In this document: one piece after another, positions 8,101 through 15,246 of the stretch
How positions within the stretch are numbered: position 1 is the first letter of the stretch
Layout: each line of letters opens with the position of its first letter
The notes under the pieces: generated by a model
The model's database searches: none
What the model was told of the DNA's origin: nothing
Seen by the model: the letters and a program-made list of their open reading frames with translations, nothing else
Origin: an uncultured Clostridia bacterium
Lineage (GTDB): Bacteria; Bacillota; Clostridia; UMGS1883
Reading direction: 5' to 3'
Assembly: GCA_947629615.1 (NCBI GenBank)
Contig: CANRER010000007.1
Coordinates: 1 to 18,324 of the forward strand
DNA: 18,324 bases
Position numbers and translations under genes: made by a program

Positions 8101-8868
8101 ATGGAAAAGACTATTAAGACGGTAATTGCCGGCGACGGACGGGATACTACAGAGGAAATCAGCGGATTTCTCTCGGAAAAAAGCGATATTTTTATTGCAG
8201 GCTCGGCTAATGACGGAGAAGAGGCTCTTGAAAAGGTGAAAAAGCTGCGGCCCGACCTTTTAATAATGGACGTTATGATGCCCAAGCTGGACGGCATCGA
8301 GCTGCTGCGCCGCCTTCAGGAGCTGAGCCGCAAGCCCGTTGTCATAATCGTGACCTCAACCTCCAACCGCACGCTGATAAACCACTGCATGGAGCTGGGC
8401 GCGGATTATTTTATGATAAGGCCCTGCAATTTTGCCACTCTTTACGAGCGCATAAAAATGCTTTGCGTGAAGTCATCACTTCGCCGCGGCGGCGAGGTAG
8501 GCGACCGCCCCGGCGACCGCGCCATCGAAATCACCGTCACCAACACCATTCACTCTGTCGGCGTACCGGCAAACATAAAGGGCTACCAATATCTGCGCGA
8601 CGCAATAATTATGTGCATTAAGGACAGCGAACTCATCAACGCCGTCACAAAGCAGCTTTATCCCAAGGTGGCCGAAAAGCATAACACCTCGCCCAGCCGC
8701 GTGGAGCGCGCCATTCGCCACGCCATCGAAGTCGCCTGCACCCGCGGCAACGAGGAAGCGCTTTATAATCTTTTCGGCTACACCGTCAGCAATAATAAGG
8801 GAAAGCCCACAAATTCCGAGTTTATCGCCATGATAGCCGATAAGCTCCGCCTTGAAATGCTCGCCTGA
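8101..8868 (+). CDS. spo0A: Stage 0 sporulation response regulator Spo0A
   Basis: Spo0A is the master regulator of sporulation entry, a phosphorelay-driven DNA-binding response regulator. The 255 residues show a receiver domain (about 1-120) with phosphoacceptor D57 in [13 protein letters not shown] and the switch threonine T85 in IVTSTS, then a short linker. The very conserved effector domain (about 140-255) has [10 protein letters not shown], the recognition-helix region [17 protein letters not shown], and [18 protein letters not shown] near the end. Two normally invariant receiver residues differ. The first of the acidic pair is glycine (IAGDGRD, G11-D12, where Bacillus has A-D-D), and the conserved lysine after beta-5 is arginine (R107 in MIRPCN). 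The effector domain looks intact. The gene is monocistronic with its own promoter and lies after polC rather than in the common recN/spoIVB neighbourhood. Confidence 0.96.
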   Translation: MEKTIKTVIAGDGRDTTEEISGFLSEKSDIFIAGSANDGEEALEKVKKLRPDLLIMDVMMPKLDGIELLRRLQELSRKPVVIIVTSTSNRTLINHCMELGADYFMIRPCNFATLYERIKMLCVKSSLRRGGEVGDRPGDRAIEITVTNTIHSVGVPANIKGYQYLRDAIIMCIKDSELINAVTKQLYPKVAEKHNTSPSRVERAIRHAIEVACTRGNEEALYNLFGYTVSNNKGKPTNSEFIAMIADKLRLEMLA

Positions 8869-8970
8869 TTTTCCCCAATGCCACTATGGAGAGGCCGCCC
8901 CGGCTCGGGGAGCAGATGAGAGCGACCACAAAAGCAATTATCGGCGCAAAACGAGGTTCATCAAAATGCA

Positions 8971-8996
8971 GAAATCCGCTCTTTTGAGCGGATTTC
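8971..8996. terminator. Bidirectional terminator between spo0A and the hnd operon
   Basis: A perfect 11-bp inverted repeat (GAAATCCGCTC / GAGCGGATTTC) has a TTTT loop, with T-rich sequence on the plus side (CGTTATTAATT) and on the minus side (TGCATTTTGAT). It lies between the convergent spo0A and [FeFe] hydrogenase genes and probably ends both. The rest of 8869-9046 holds no gene. Confidence 0.8.
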
Positions 8997-9046
8997 CGTT
9001 ATTAATTGAAGATATTTAGCCTAACGTGTTATACCGTGCGCGGAGC

Positions 9047-10795
9047 TTACTTAACCTCGTACTTGGGGCGGGCCACATAGTGAGTATGGAGAAGCTCATG
9101 GGCCTTATGGCCGCCGGCCTCGCCGAGATACTCACTGTAAAGCTGCTTGATATAGGGATTATCGTGGCTCTTGCGCACCTTGAGGCTCTTATCCTCGGCA
9201 TAGATAGCCTTGGCGCGCTCGGCGGAAACATTTACGTCCATCTTCACTCTGGAGGAAACGATGGGCTGACCGCCGCCGGTTACGCAGCCGCCGGGGCAGG
9301 CCATAATCTCGATGAAATCGACCTGAGTTTCGCCGGCCTTAATGCTGTCGAGCAGCTTTCTGGCATTGCCGAGGCCGTGAGCAACGGCCGCGCGGATAAC
9401 CTTATCGCCCGCGGGAACGGAGGCGATCTTCACGCCGTCAAGGCCGCGAACCTCCTCGTAGTCAACCTTTTCAACGGGCTTGCCGCTGAGTATCTCGGCA
9501 ACGGTACGGAGAGCGGCCTCCATAACGCCGCCGGTAACGCCGAAGATAACGCCCGCGCCGGTGGCCTCGTCGCCGAAGGGCGAGTCGAACACCTCGTCGG
9601 GGAGCTTATTGAACTGAATACCGCTCTGCTTTATCATTCCGGCAAGCTCGCGGGTAGTGATAACGGCGTCAACGTCGGGAACGCCGTTGGCGGCAAGCTC
9701 GTCGCGGGCCGCCTCGAACTTCTTGGCGGTGCAGGGCATTACGGAAACAACGTATATATCCTTGGGGTCTATGCCGGCCTTCTCGGCGTAGTAGCTCTTG
9801 ATGATTGCGCCGAACATTTCGTGGGGCGACTTGCAGGTGCTGAGGTTATCCAGAAATTCGGGATAGTTATGCTCGCAGAACTTAACCCAGCCGGGGCTGC
9901 AAGAGGTAATCATCGGCAGCGTGCCGCCGTTCTGTATTCTGTGGAGCAGCTCGGTGCCCTCCTCCATAATGGTGAGGTCGGCGCCGAAGTCGGTATCGAA
10001 CACCTTATCGAAGCCCAAACGGCGCAGCGCGGCAACCATTTTGCCTGTTACGCGCTCGCCCATAGGCAGGCCGAATTCCTCGCCGAGAGCGGCGCGGACG
10101 GCGGGAGCCGTCTGAACCACAACGTGCTTGTCGGAGGCGAGAGCCTCCCAAACGTCCTTGGTGGAGTCCTTCTCGCGAAGGGCGCCGACAGGGCAGACGG
10201 CTATGCACTGGCCGCAGTTCACACAATCGACCTCGCCGAGGCTGGCCTCGAACGCGCAGCCGACCTTGGTCTTGAAGCCGCGTTCCATAGTGTCGATAAC
10301 GCCGACGGTCTGAATTTTTTTGCAGACGTTTACGCAACGGCGGCAAAGCACGCACTTGTTGTTGTCGCGCACGATGGAGGGCGAAACGTCGTCGATGTCG
10401 TATTCGCTGCGGACGCCCTCGTAGGGGATATCCTCAACGCCGAGCTCATCGGCAAGGGCCTGAAGCTCGCAGTTGCGGTTGCGGGGGCAGGTGAGGCACT
10501 TGCGGTCGTGGTTGCTGAGCATAAGCTCTAGCACGGCGCGGCGGGTTTCACGCACGGCGGGGGTATTGGTTTGAACCTCGATGCCCTCGGCAACGGGGTA
10601 AACGCAGGCCGCCTGAAGGGCGCGGCCGCCCTTTATTTCAACCAGACACATTCTGCAAGAGCCTGTCTGGCTGACGTCCTTGAGGTAGCAAAGGGTGGGA
10701 ATTTCTATCCCGGCCGAGCGAGCGGCCTCCAGAACGGTGGTTCCGGCGGGAACGGAAACGTCCTGCCCGTTTATTTTCAGATTAACCATATCCAT
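9047..10795 (-). CDS. hndD: NADH-linked [FeFe] hydrogenase catalytic subunit (HndD/HydA type)
   Basis: The catalytic subunit of a multimeric, probably electron-bifurcating, cytosolic hydrogenase. From the ATG at 10795 (582 residues) it has an N-terminal [2Fe-2S] domain (C36, C47, C50, C64), a His/Cys [4Fe-4S] site (H96, C100, C103, C109), two ferredoxin [4Fe-4S] motifs (C148-C158 and C191-C201), the H-cluster domain and a small-subunit-like tail (DNPYIKQLYSEYLG). H-cluster motifs are TSCSPGW (C299-S300), VMPCTAKKFE (C355) and EIMACPGGCVTGGGQP (C500, C504). The second cysteine of the usual TSCCP motif is serine. A TTG 9 bases upstream (10804) is in frame, but AAAGGAG abuts it, whereas the ATG has ideal 9-base spacing. 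The gene follows the NuoF-like gene closely as the last of the operon and ends before a bidirectional terminator. Group A bifurcating type is inferred from its partners. Confidence 0.95.
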   Translation of the reverse strand: MDMVNLKINGQDVSVPAGTTVLEAARSAGIEIPTLCYLKDVSQTGSCRMCLVEIKGGRALQAACVYPVAEGIEVQTNTPAVRETRRAVLELMLSNHDRKCLTCPRNRNCELQALADELGVEDIPYEGVRSEYDIDDVSPSIVRDNNKCVLCRRCVNVCKKIQTVGVIDTMERGFKTKVGCAFEASLGEVDCVNCGQCIAVCPVGALREKDSTKDVWEALASDKHVVVQTAPAVRAALGEEFGLPMGERVTGKMVAALRRLGFDKVFDTDFGADLTIMEEGTELLHRIQNGGTLPMITSCSPGWVKFCEHNYPEFLDNLSTCKSPHEMFGAIIKSYYAEKAGIDPKDIYVVSVMPCTAKKFEAARDELAANGVPDVDAVITTRELAGMIKQSGIQFNKLPDEVFDSPFGDEATGAGVIFGVTGGVMEAALRTVAEILSGKPVEKVDYEEVRGLDGVKIASVPAGDKVIRAAVAHGLGNARKLLDSIKAGETQVDFIEIMACPGGCVTGGGQPIVSSRVKMDVNVSAERAKAIYAEDKSLKVRKSHDNPYIKQLYSEYLGEAGGHKAHELLHTHYVARPKYEVK

Positions 10796-10816
10796 TTCAG
10801 GCAACTCCTTTCTTAA

Positions 10817-12610
10817 TTAACCCTTGACAACTGCGCCGAACTTGCAGGTCTCCATGCAGACGCCGCACTTGACGCACTTGGACGCGTCAATAACGAAAGG
10901 CTTCTTGATCTCGCCGGAAATGGCGCCCACGGGACACTTGCGCGAGCAGGCGGAGCAGCCCTTGCACTTTTCGGCGTCGATGGAGTACCTTGTGAGGGCC
11001 TTGCATACGCCGGCGGGGCATTTCTTATCCACGACGTGAGCGATATATTCGTCACGGAAATAGCGCAGCGTGGAAAGAACGGGGTTCGGGGCCGTCTGGC
11101 CGAGGCCGCACAGAGAAGCGTTCTTGATGTGGTAGCACAGAGCCTCAAGACGGTCGATGTCCTCAAGAGTGCCGTTGCCCTTGGTTATTTTGTCGAGTAT
11201 TTCGAGCAAACGTCTGGTGCCTATGCGGCAGGGCGTGCACTTACCGCAGGACTCGTCAACCGTAAATTCCAAGAAGAATTTGGCTATATCGACCATGCAG
11301 TTGTCCTCGTCCATAACGATGAGGCCGCCGGAGCCCATCATGGAGCCGATGGAGATGAGCGAATCGTAGTCGATGGGCGTGTCGATAAGGGAGGCCGGAA
11401 TGCAGCCGCCGCTGGGGCCGCCGGTCTGGGCAGCCTTGAACTTTTTGCCGTTAGGCACGCCGCCGCCGATTTCCTCGACGATTTCGCGCAGGGTAGTACC
11501 CATAGGTATCTCGACAAGGCCGGTGTTGTTGATTTTGCCGCCGAGGGCGAACACCTTTGTGCCCTTGCTCTTTTCGGTGCCGATGGAGGCGAACCAATCC
11601 GCGCCCCTGTTGATGATGACGGGGATATTGGCGTAGGTTTCAACGTTGTTCAGAATGGTGGGCTTTTCCCACAGACCCTTTACGGCCGGGAACGGCGGAC
11701 GGGGACGGGGTTCGCCGCGGTGGCCCTCGATGGAGGTCATGAGGGCGGTTTCCTCGCCGCAGACGAAGGCGCCCGCGCCGAGGCGTATTTCGATGTCGAA
11801 ATCGAAGCCGGTGTCGAATATATTCTTGCCGAGCAGACCGTACTCCTTGGCCTGATCGATAGCTATCTGAAGCCTCTTAACAGCGATGGGATATTCGGCG
11901 CGGATATAGATATAGCCTTGGTTCGCGCCGATGGCGTAGCCGGCGATGGCCATAGCCTCAAGCACGCTGTGGGGGTCGCCCTCCAGCACGCTTCTGTCCA
12001 TGAAAGCGCCCGGGTCGCCCTCGTCGGCGTTGCAGCAGACGTACTTCTGCTCGTTCACGCTCTTGGAGGCGAAATCCCACTTGGTGCCCGTTGGGAAGCC
12101 GCCGCCGCCGCGGCCGCGAAGGCCGGACTTCTTAACGGTGTCGATAACCTCGGCGGGCGTCATTTCGGTGAGAACCTTGCCGAGAGCCTGATAGCCGTCG
12201 ACGGCTATGTACTCCTCGATGTTCTCGGGGTTGATGACGCCGCAGTTACGCAGAGCGACTCTCTGCTGCTTTTTGTAGAAGTTTACGTCGTTGAGCGACT
12301 TGATGCCGTCGTCCTCGACGGTTTCGTCGTATACGAGCCTCTTAACGATACGGCCCTTCAGAAGATGCTCCTTAACGATCTCCTCCACGTCCTCCTTCTG
12401 AACGCGGCTGTAGAAGGAGCCTTCGGGGTATACGACAACGATGGGGCCGAGGGCGCAAAGGCCGAAGCAACCCGTTTTTATAACCTTTACCTCTTTGGAA
12501 AGGCCGTTTTCCTCAAGCTTGGCCTCGAACTCGTCCATAAGCGTCTGGCTGCCAGAGGAAGTGCAGCCCGTGCCTCCGCAGATAAGCACATGGGATCTAA
12601 CAAGCTCCAT
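10817..12610 (-). CDS. hndC: NuoF-like NADH-binding hydrogenase subunit (HndC/HydB type)
   Basis: The NADH/FMN-binding diaphorase subunit, linking the hydrogenase to NAD(H) and probably ferredoxin. The 597 residues comprise an N-terminal thioredoxin-like [2Fe-2S] domain (C11, C16, C48, C52), a NuoF core with the NADH glycine-rich loop GRGGGGFPTG near residue 165 and the FMN-site signature CNADEGDPGAF, and the [4Fe-4S] motif ESCGKCTPCR near residue 453. A C-terminal two-cluster ferredoxin domain occupies about 541-597 (CKGCSACSRKCP and CVKCGVCMETC). This fusion of [2Fe-2S], NuoF and 2[4Fe-4S] is the arrangement of HydB/HndC in trimeric and tetrameric bifurcating hydrogenases. It starts 16 bases after the HndB-like gene, with an AGGGAGGG ribosome-binding site. 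Confidence 0.95.
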   Translation of the reverse strand: MELVRSHVLICGGTGCTSSGSQTLMDEFEAKLEENGLSKEVKVIKTGCFGLCALGPIVVVYPEGSFYSRVQKEDVEEIVKEHLLKGRIVKRLVYDETVEDDGIKSLNDVNFYKKQQRVALRNCGVINPENIEEYIAVDGYQALGKVLTEMTPAEVIDTVKKSGLRGRGGGGFPTGTKWDFASKSVNEQKYVCCNADEGDPGAFMDRSVLEGDPHSVLEAMAIAGYAIGANQGYIYIRAEYPIAVKRLQIAIDQAKEYGLLGKNIFDTGFDFDIEIRLGAGAFVCGEETALMTSIEGHRGEPRPRPPFPAVKGLWEKPTILNNVETYANIPVIINRGADWFASIGTEKSKGTKVFALGGKINNTGLVEIPMGTTLREIVEEIGGGVPNGKKFKAAQTGGPSGGCIPASLIDTPIDYDSLISIGSMMGSGGLIVMDEDNCMVDIAKFFLEFTVDESCGKCTPCRIGTRRLLEILDKITKGNGTLEDIDRLEALCYHIKNASLCGLGQTAPNPVLSTLRYFRDEYIAHVVDKKCPAGVCKALTRYSIDAEKCKGCSACSRKCPVGAISGEIKKPFVIDASKCVKCGVCMETCKFGAVVKG

Positions 12611-12626
12611 AAAAGACCCTCCCTTC

Positions 12627-12998
12627 TTACATTCCGGCGGCGCCGATGGTGTATTCCGACACCACCTGTCCGTTCACGATGTGTTCCGATACTATGCGCG
12701 CAACCTTTTCGGGGGTCATCTTTATGTAAGTGACCTTATCCTGACCGGGCGCGTAAATCTCAACGATGGGCTCGAGGCGGCAAAGGCCTATGCAGCCCGT
12801 CTGCTCAACAACCACGTTTTGAAGCTTTCTTTTGTTGATTTCTTCAAGGAAGGCCGTCATAACGGGGCGGGCGCCGGCCGCTATGCCGCAGGTCGCCATG
12901 CCGACAACAACCCTTGTGCCGTCCTCTCTTTCCTTCCTAAGGTTTACGTTTTCGATTGCTTTTTGCTTCAGCGCCTGAAGCTCGGCTAAGCTTTTCAT
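12627..12998 (-). CDS. hndB: HndB-like thioredoxin-fold ferredoxin subunit
   Basis: A 123-residue protein of the thioredoxin-like [2Fe-2S] family found as HndB in tetrameric NAD(P)-linked [FeFe] hydrogenases. A helical N-terminus (1-27) precedes the fold. Only three candidate cluster cysteines are visible: C37 (MATCGIAAGAR) and C69 and C73 (QTGCIGLC). The position of the usual C-x4-C partner is G42, so a standard four-cysteine [2Fe-2S] site is not complete. This may be normal for HndB proteins, whose role is less clear than that of HndA. It directly abuts the ATPase gene upstream, with GGAGG inside that gene's end, and precedes the NuoF-like gene. Confidence 0.88.
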   Translation of the reverse strand: MKSLAELQALKQKAIENVNLRKEREDGTRVVVGMATCGIAAGARPVMTAFLEEINKRKLQNVVVEQTGCIGLCRLEPIVEIYAPGQDKVTYIKMTPEKVARIVSEHIVNGQVVSEYTIGAAGM

Positions 12999-13550
12999 TT
13001 ATTCTGCACCTCCATAAATATTTGCAATACCTTCGTCAATATAGTCCTTCAGCCACGCCGCGACCGTCGGGTCGCTGAGCGGAACCTCGCCGAGGATTTC
13101 CTTCATTTCTTTCGTGCTGAACTCGAACACCCTTTTATTGAAGGTGTGCCTGTAGCAAAAGTCTATCTCGGGGTTCATGGATATGAGCGCCGTCATCGTG
13201 CCGGCCATATCCCCGAGGGGCTGGCGGTCGATGTGGCCGTAGGAGAAGCGGGCCTGTATAAGCGTTCCCTTCCCCACCTCGCTCGTTAGCTCAACGTCGC
13301 CGCCGGTGGCTTGGGCCGCGCTGCGAAGGAGCGATATGCCCATGCCGACCTTGCGCGTGGTGCGCGTGGTGACAAAGGGGTCCATAACCCTCGCGACCAT
13401 CTCGCTGTCCATGCCGCAGCCGTTATCCTTCACCGAGAAGGACAGGATATCCTCGTCCGTATCCTCGCGAAGCTCGACCTCGATAAGCGTCGCCCCCGCG
13501 CGGACGGAATTCTGCACAATGTCCAGAATATTCAGACTGATTTCCTGCAT
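12999..13550 (-). CDS. GHKL-type ATP-binding protein within the hydrogenase operon
   Basis: A 183-residue protein whose first 110 residues or so are a histidine-kinase-like ATPase domain: N-box with N14 (DIVQNSVRAGA), G1 box D42-x-G44-x-G46 (VKDNGCGMD) and G2 box with G69 and G71 (KVGMGISLL). There is no dimerisation/phosphoacceptor histidine domain, no sensor domain and no membrane segment. The C-terminal 70 residues are unassigned. It sits one base after the NuoE-like gene and abuts the HndB-like gene, so it is co-translated with the hydrogenase. A regulatory kinase or ATP-dependent switch is plausible, but the target is unknown. Such ATPase genes recur in clostridial hnd/hyd clusters as I recall. 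Confidence 0.88.
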   Translation of the reverse strand: MQEISLNILDIVQNSVRAGATLIEVELREDTDEDILSFSVKDNGCGMDSEMVARVMDPFVTTRTTRKVGMGISLLRSAAQATGGDVELTSEVGKGTLIQARFSYGHIDRQPLGDMAGTMTALISMNPEIDFCYRHTFNKRVFEFSTKEMKEILGEVPLSDPTVAAWLKDYIDEGIANIYGGAE

Positions 13551-13551
13551 A

Positions 13552-14040
13552 TCAGTATTTGGCGATTATACCGGGAACGTCGTCCACGACAAGGCGGCCG
13601 TAAACGTCGTCGTTGACGGTCATAACGGGGGCAAGGCCGCAGGCGCCTATGCAGCGGGTGGCCGTGAGCGAATACTTGCCGTCGCTCGTGCAGCCGTCAA
13701 CGTCTATTCCCAAAATCTCCTTAACCTTATTGATGATGTCGCCGCTGCCCTTAACGTAGCAGGCTGTGCCGAGGCAAACGCTGATTTGATATTCGCCCTT
13801 GGGATTGAGGGAAAACTGGGTGTAGAAGGTTACTACGCCGTAAACCTCCGCCAGCGTAACGCCCAGACCCTTGGCTATGATGCTCTGCACCTCAATCGGC
13901 AGGTAGCCGTAGATGTCCTGCGCCTCGTGAAGCACGGATATAAGCGCGCCGGCTTGGTCCTTGTGCTTGGCGATGACCTCCAAGAGCTTCGCTTCCTGCT
14001 CCGCGGTACCCTTGAAGGGTACGGTAGCCTGATTACTCAT
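13552..14040 (-). CDS. hndA: NuoE-like [2Fe-2S] hydrogenase subunit (HndA/HydC type)
   Basis: A 162-residue thioredoxin-fold [2Fe-2S] protein of the complex I 24-kDa (NuoE) family, passing electrons between the flavin subunit and the hydrogenase. A helical N-terminal part (about 14-80, including YGYLPIEV and VYGVVTFYTQF) precedes the cluster domain, whose four ligands are all visible: C89-x4-C94 (CLGTACYVKG) and C130-x3-C134 (RCIGACGLAP). It is the first gene of the hnd operon, with its own extended -10 promoter and an AAGGAGG site 9 bases before the ATG. Confidence 0.95.
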   Translation of the reverse strand: MSNQATVPFKGTAEQEAKLLEVIAKHKDQAGALISVLHEAQDIYGYLPIEVQSIIAKGLGVTLAEVYGVVTFYTQFSLNPKGEYQISVCLGTACYVKGSGDIINKVKEILGIDVDGCTSDGKYSLTATRCIGACGLAPVMTVNDDVYGRLVVDDVPGIIAKY

Positions 14041-14120
14041 ATATTGTTACCTCCTTAAAGTATTATCGAAATTACGCATAAAACTGCGGCCTTGCGGGCC
14101 TTTGCCCACACGGCACAATT

Positions 14121-14149
14121 ATTATATCAGAATAATATCGGTTTGTCTA
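14121..14149 (-). promoter_or_regulatory. Extended -10 promoter of the hnd hydrogenase operon
   Basis: Minus strand: TAGACA (14149-14144), a 17-base spacer, then TATAAT (14126-14121) preceded by TGA, which makes it an extended -10. The start codon is 80 bases downstream, leaving a leader with a GC-rich weakly structured stretch but no clear riboswitch. Confidence 0.8.
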
Positions 14150-14160
14150 CACTAACAAAC
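14141..14160. promoter_or_regulatory. Inverted repeat over the hnd -35 element, candidate operator
   Basis: GTTTGT and ACAAAC form a perfect 6-bp inverted repeat separated by 8 bases, overlapping the -35 hexamer. The halves resemble the outer parts of a Rex site (TTGTTAA-N4-TTAACAA), but the whole is two bases too short for that consensus. It could bind a redox or H2-responsive repressor; this is inference. Confidence 0.45.
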
Positions 14161-14178
14161 TGTTTTCCATAAATTTTT

Positions 14179-14892
14179 TTACATAATATTTCTTTTTCTG
14201 CCTAACAGCTCCAGCACGGCGGCCACGCTTTTTTCTTCGAGGCTCAGCCGCCAGACGGCTTCGGAAATATCCGTCAGATAGTGGGCGTCGCTGTCGTGCA
14301 GGTAGCGATACCTGTCGTCGGAGGCCATTTCGGGGCCGGCCCGCTTGGAAAGCTCCAGCGTGGTGAAGCCCATTTCCTCCGGCACGGAGCCGAGGTTCGA
14401 CACTATGCTGTTGCTGGGGCGGTCGATGTGGGCCGGAATACAGACGCCGCCGCGCTCCTCGACGAGGGCCTTTATGCTCTCCACGGGGAGGTCGGTCGCG
14501 TTTATCAGCAGCTTTTCGACGGAGCCCGTCTGCTCGTCGCGGCTGTTCATTATCCGCTGTTCGCCGAAAATCTCGGGCCGGTTTTTGATTGGCGGAAGGT
14601 GGCTTTCCAGAATTTCGCCCATGTCGAGCGCGGCCTCCGCCGTGGGGAACAGGCACAGCAGGTGAACCTCCTCGGCGCTTTCGGCCTCGATGGCCGGCAC
14701 CACGAGCAAATCCCACTCCTTCGCGGCCTCGATGACGGCCGGCACGTTCCTCGCGGTGTTATGGTCGGAAAGAGCGATTATCTCAAGCCCGTTCAGCATG
14801 GCCATAGCCGCGATACTGTGCGGAGTCATATCGTCGTCGCCGCAGGGCGAAAGGCACGAGTGCATATGCAAATCGTAAGCGTACCTGCCCAT
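14179..14892 (-). CDS. PHP-domain phosphoesterase
   Basis: A 237-residue stand-alone PHP-domain protein, likely a metal-dependent phosphoesterase or nuclease related to the TrpH/YciV group. Numbered from the ATG at 14892, the motifs are DLHMHSCLSPCG (H9, H11), LSDHN (D43, H44), an acidic PAIEAES, VHLL, IPAHIDRP and the terminal SDAHYL. All the usual metal-binding positions therefore seem present. A GTG three bases upstream is also in frame, but AAGGA is better spaced (9 bases) from the ATG, whose A is shared with the TGA of the preceding DRTGG gene. Translational coupling places it in the sensory-hydrogenase operon. The substrate is unknown; a nucleotide or RNA 3'-phosphate is possible from family precedent. 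Confidence 0.9.
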   Translation of the reverse strand: MGRYAYDLHMHSCLSPCGDDDMTPHSIAAMAMLNGLEIIALSDHNTARNVPAVIEAAKEWDLLVVPAIEAESAEEVHLLCLFPTAEAALDMGEILESHLPPIKNRPEIFGEQRIMNSRDEQTGSVEKLLINATDLPVESIKALVEERGGVCIPAHIDRPSNSIVSNLGSVPEEMGFTTLELSKRAGPEMASDDRYRYLHDSDAHYLTDISEAVWRLSLEEKSVAAVLELLGRKRNIM

Positions 14893-15221
14893 CACACCAA
14901 GTCCTTCAGCGCGCAGACAAGCTCAAAGGCCGTTTTTTCGCTGCTGTAAACGGGTATTCCCTCCATGTCGGCCCGCTTGGCGGCGTTCGCGTCGGGGCTG
15001 AGCCCCTCGGCAAGGATTATCATAGCGGCGTCGGTGAGGCTGGCGACGGCCACAATGTTTATGTTCGTCTGAATTGTGACCCACGCGTTGCCGCTTTGGG
15101 CCTTGCCCATGACGAGGCTCAAAAGGTCGCCCACATAACCCCCGCTGACCTCGCGGTCAACGCCGTCCTCGCCGCATTTGAGCGTAAGCTCGAGCCTTTC
15201 GGCTATATCCTTAACTTTCAT
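14892..15221 (-). CDS. DRTGG-domain protein (second copy)
   Basis: A 109-residue protein made almost entirely of one DRTGG-like domain, the alpha/beta fold often linked to CBS domains, phosphotransacetylases or HPr kinase-like proteins. Visible elements are the LKCGEDGVDREVSGGYVGD strand-turn region, SLVMGKAQSGNAWVTIQ, and a VASLTDAAMIILAEG core. It is paralogous to the 117-residue protein at the head of the operon. Ligand and function are unknown; binding of a small molecule, perhaps a nucleotide, is a guess. The 25-base gap from the hydrogenase-like gene holds GAGGAG. It overlaps the PHP gene. Confidence 0.82.
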   Translation of the reverse strand: MKVKDIAERLELTLKCGEDGVDREVSGGYVGDLLSLVMGKAQSGNAWVTIQTNINIVAVASLTDAAMIILAEGLSPDANAAKRADMEGIPVYSSEKTAFELVCALKDLV

Positions 15222-15246
15222 TTTACTCTCCTCATTGCCTTAAATC

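Noticed and set aside
9026..12733. Two plus-strand open frames of more than 500 codons opposite hndD and hndC
   Set aside because: Both are antisense shadows of well-supported hydrogenase subunits.
14041..14120. Riboswitch or attenuator in the hnd leader
   Set aside because: Only a weak GGCC-based hairpin is visible; there is no terminator/antiterminator pair and no known riboswitch core.
14141..14160. Canonical Rex operator at the hnd promoter
   Set aside because: The half-sites are suggestive but the total length is 16 instead of 18 bases and the inner positions disagree, so it is reported only as a generic inverted repeat.
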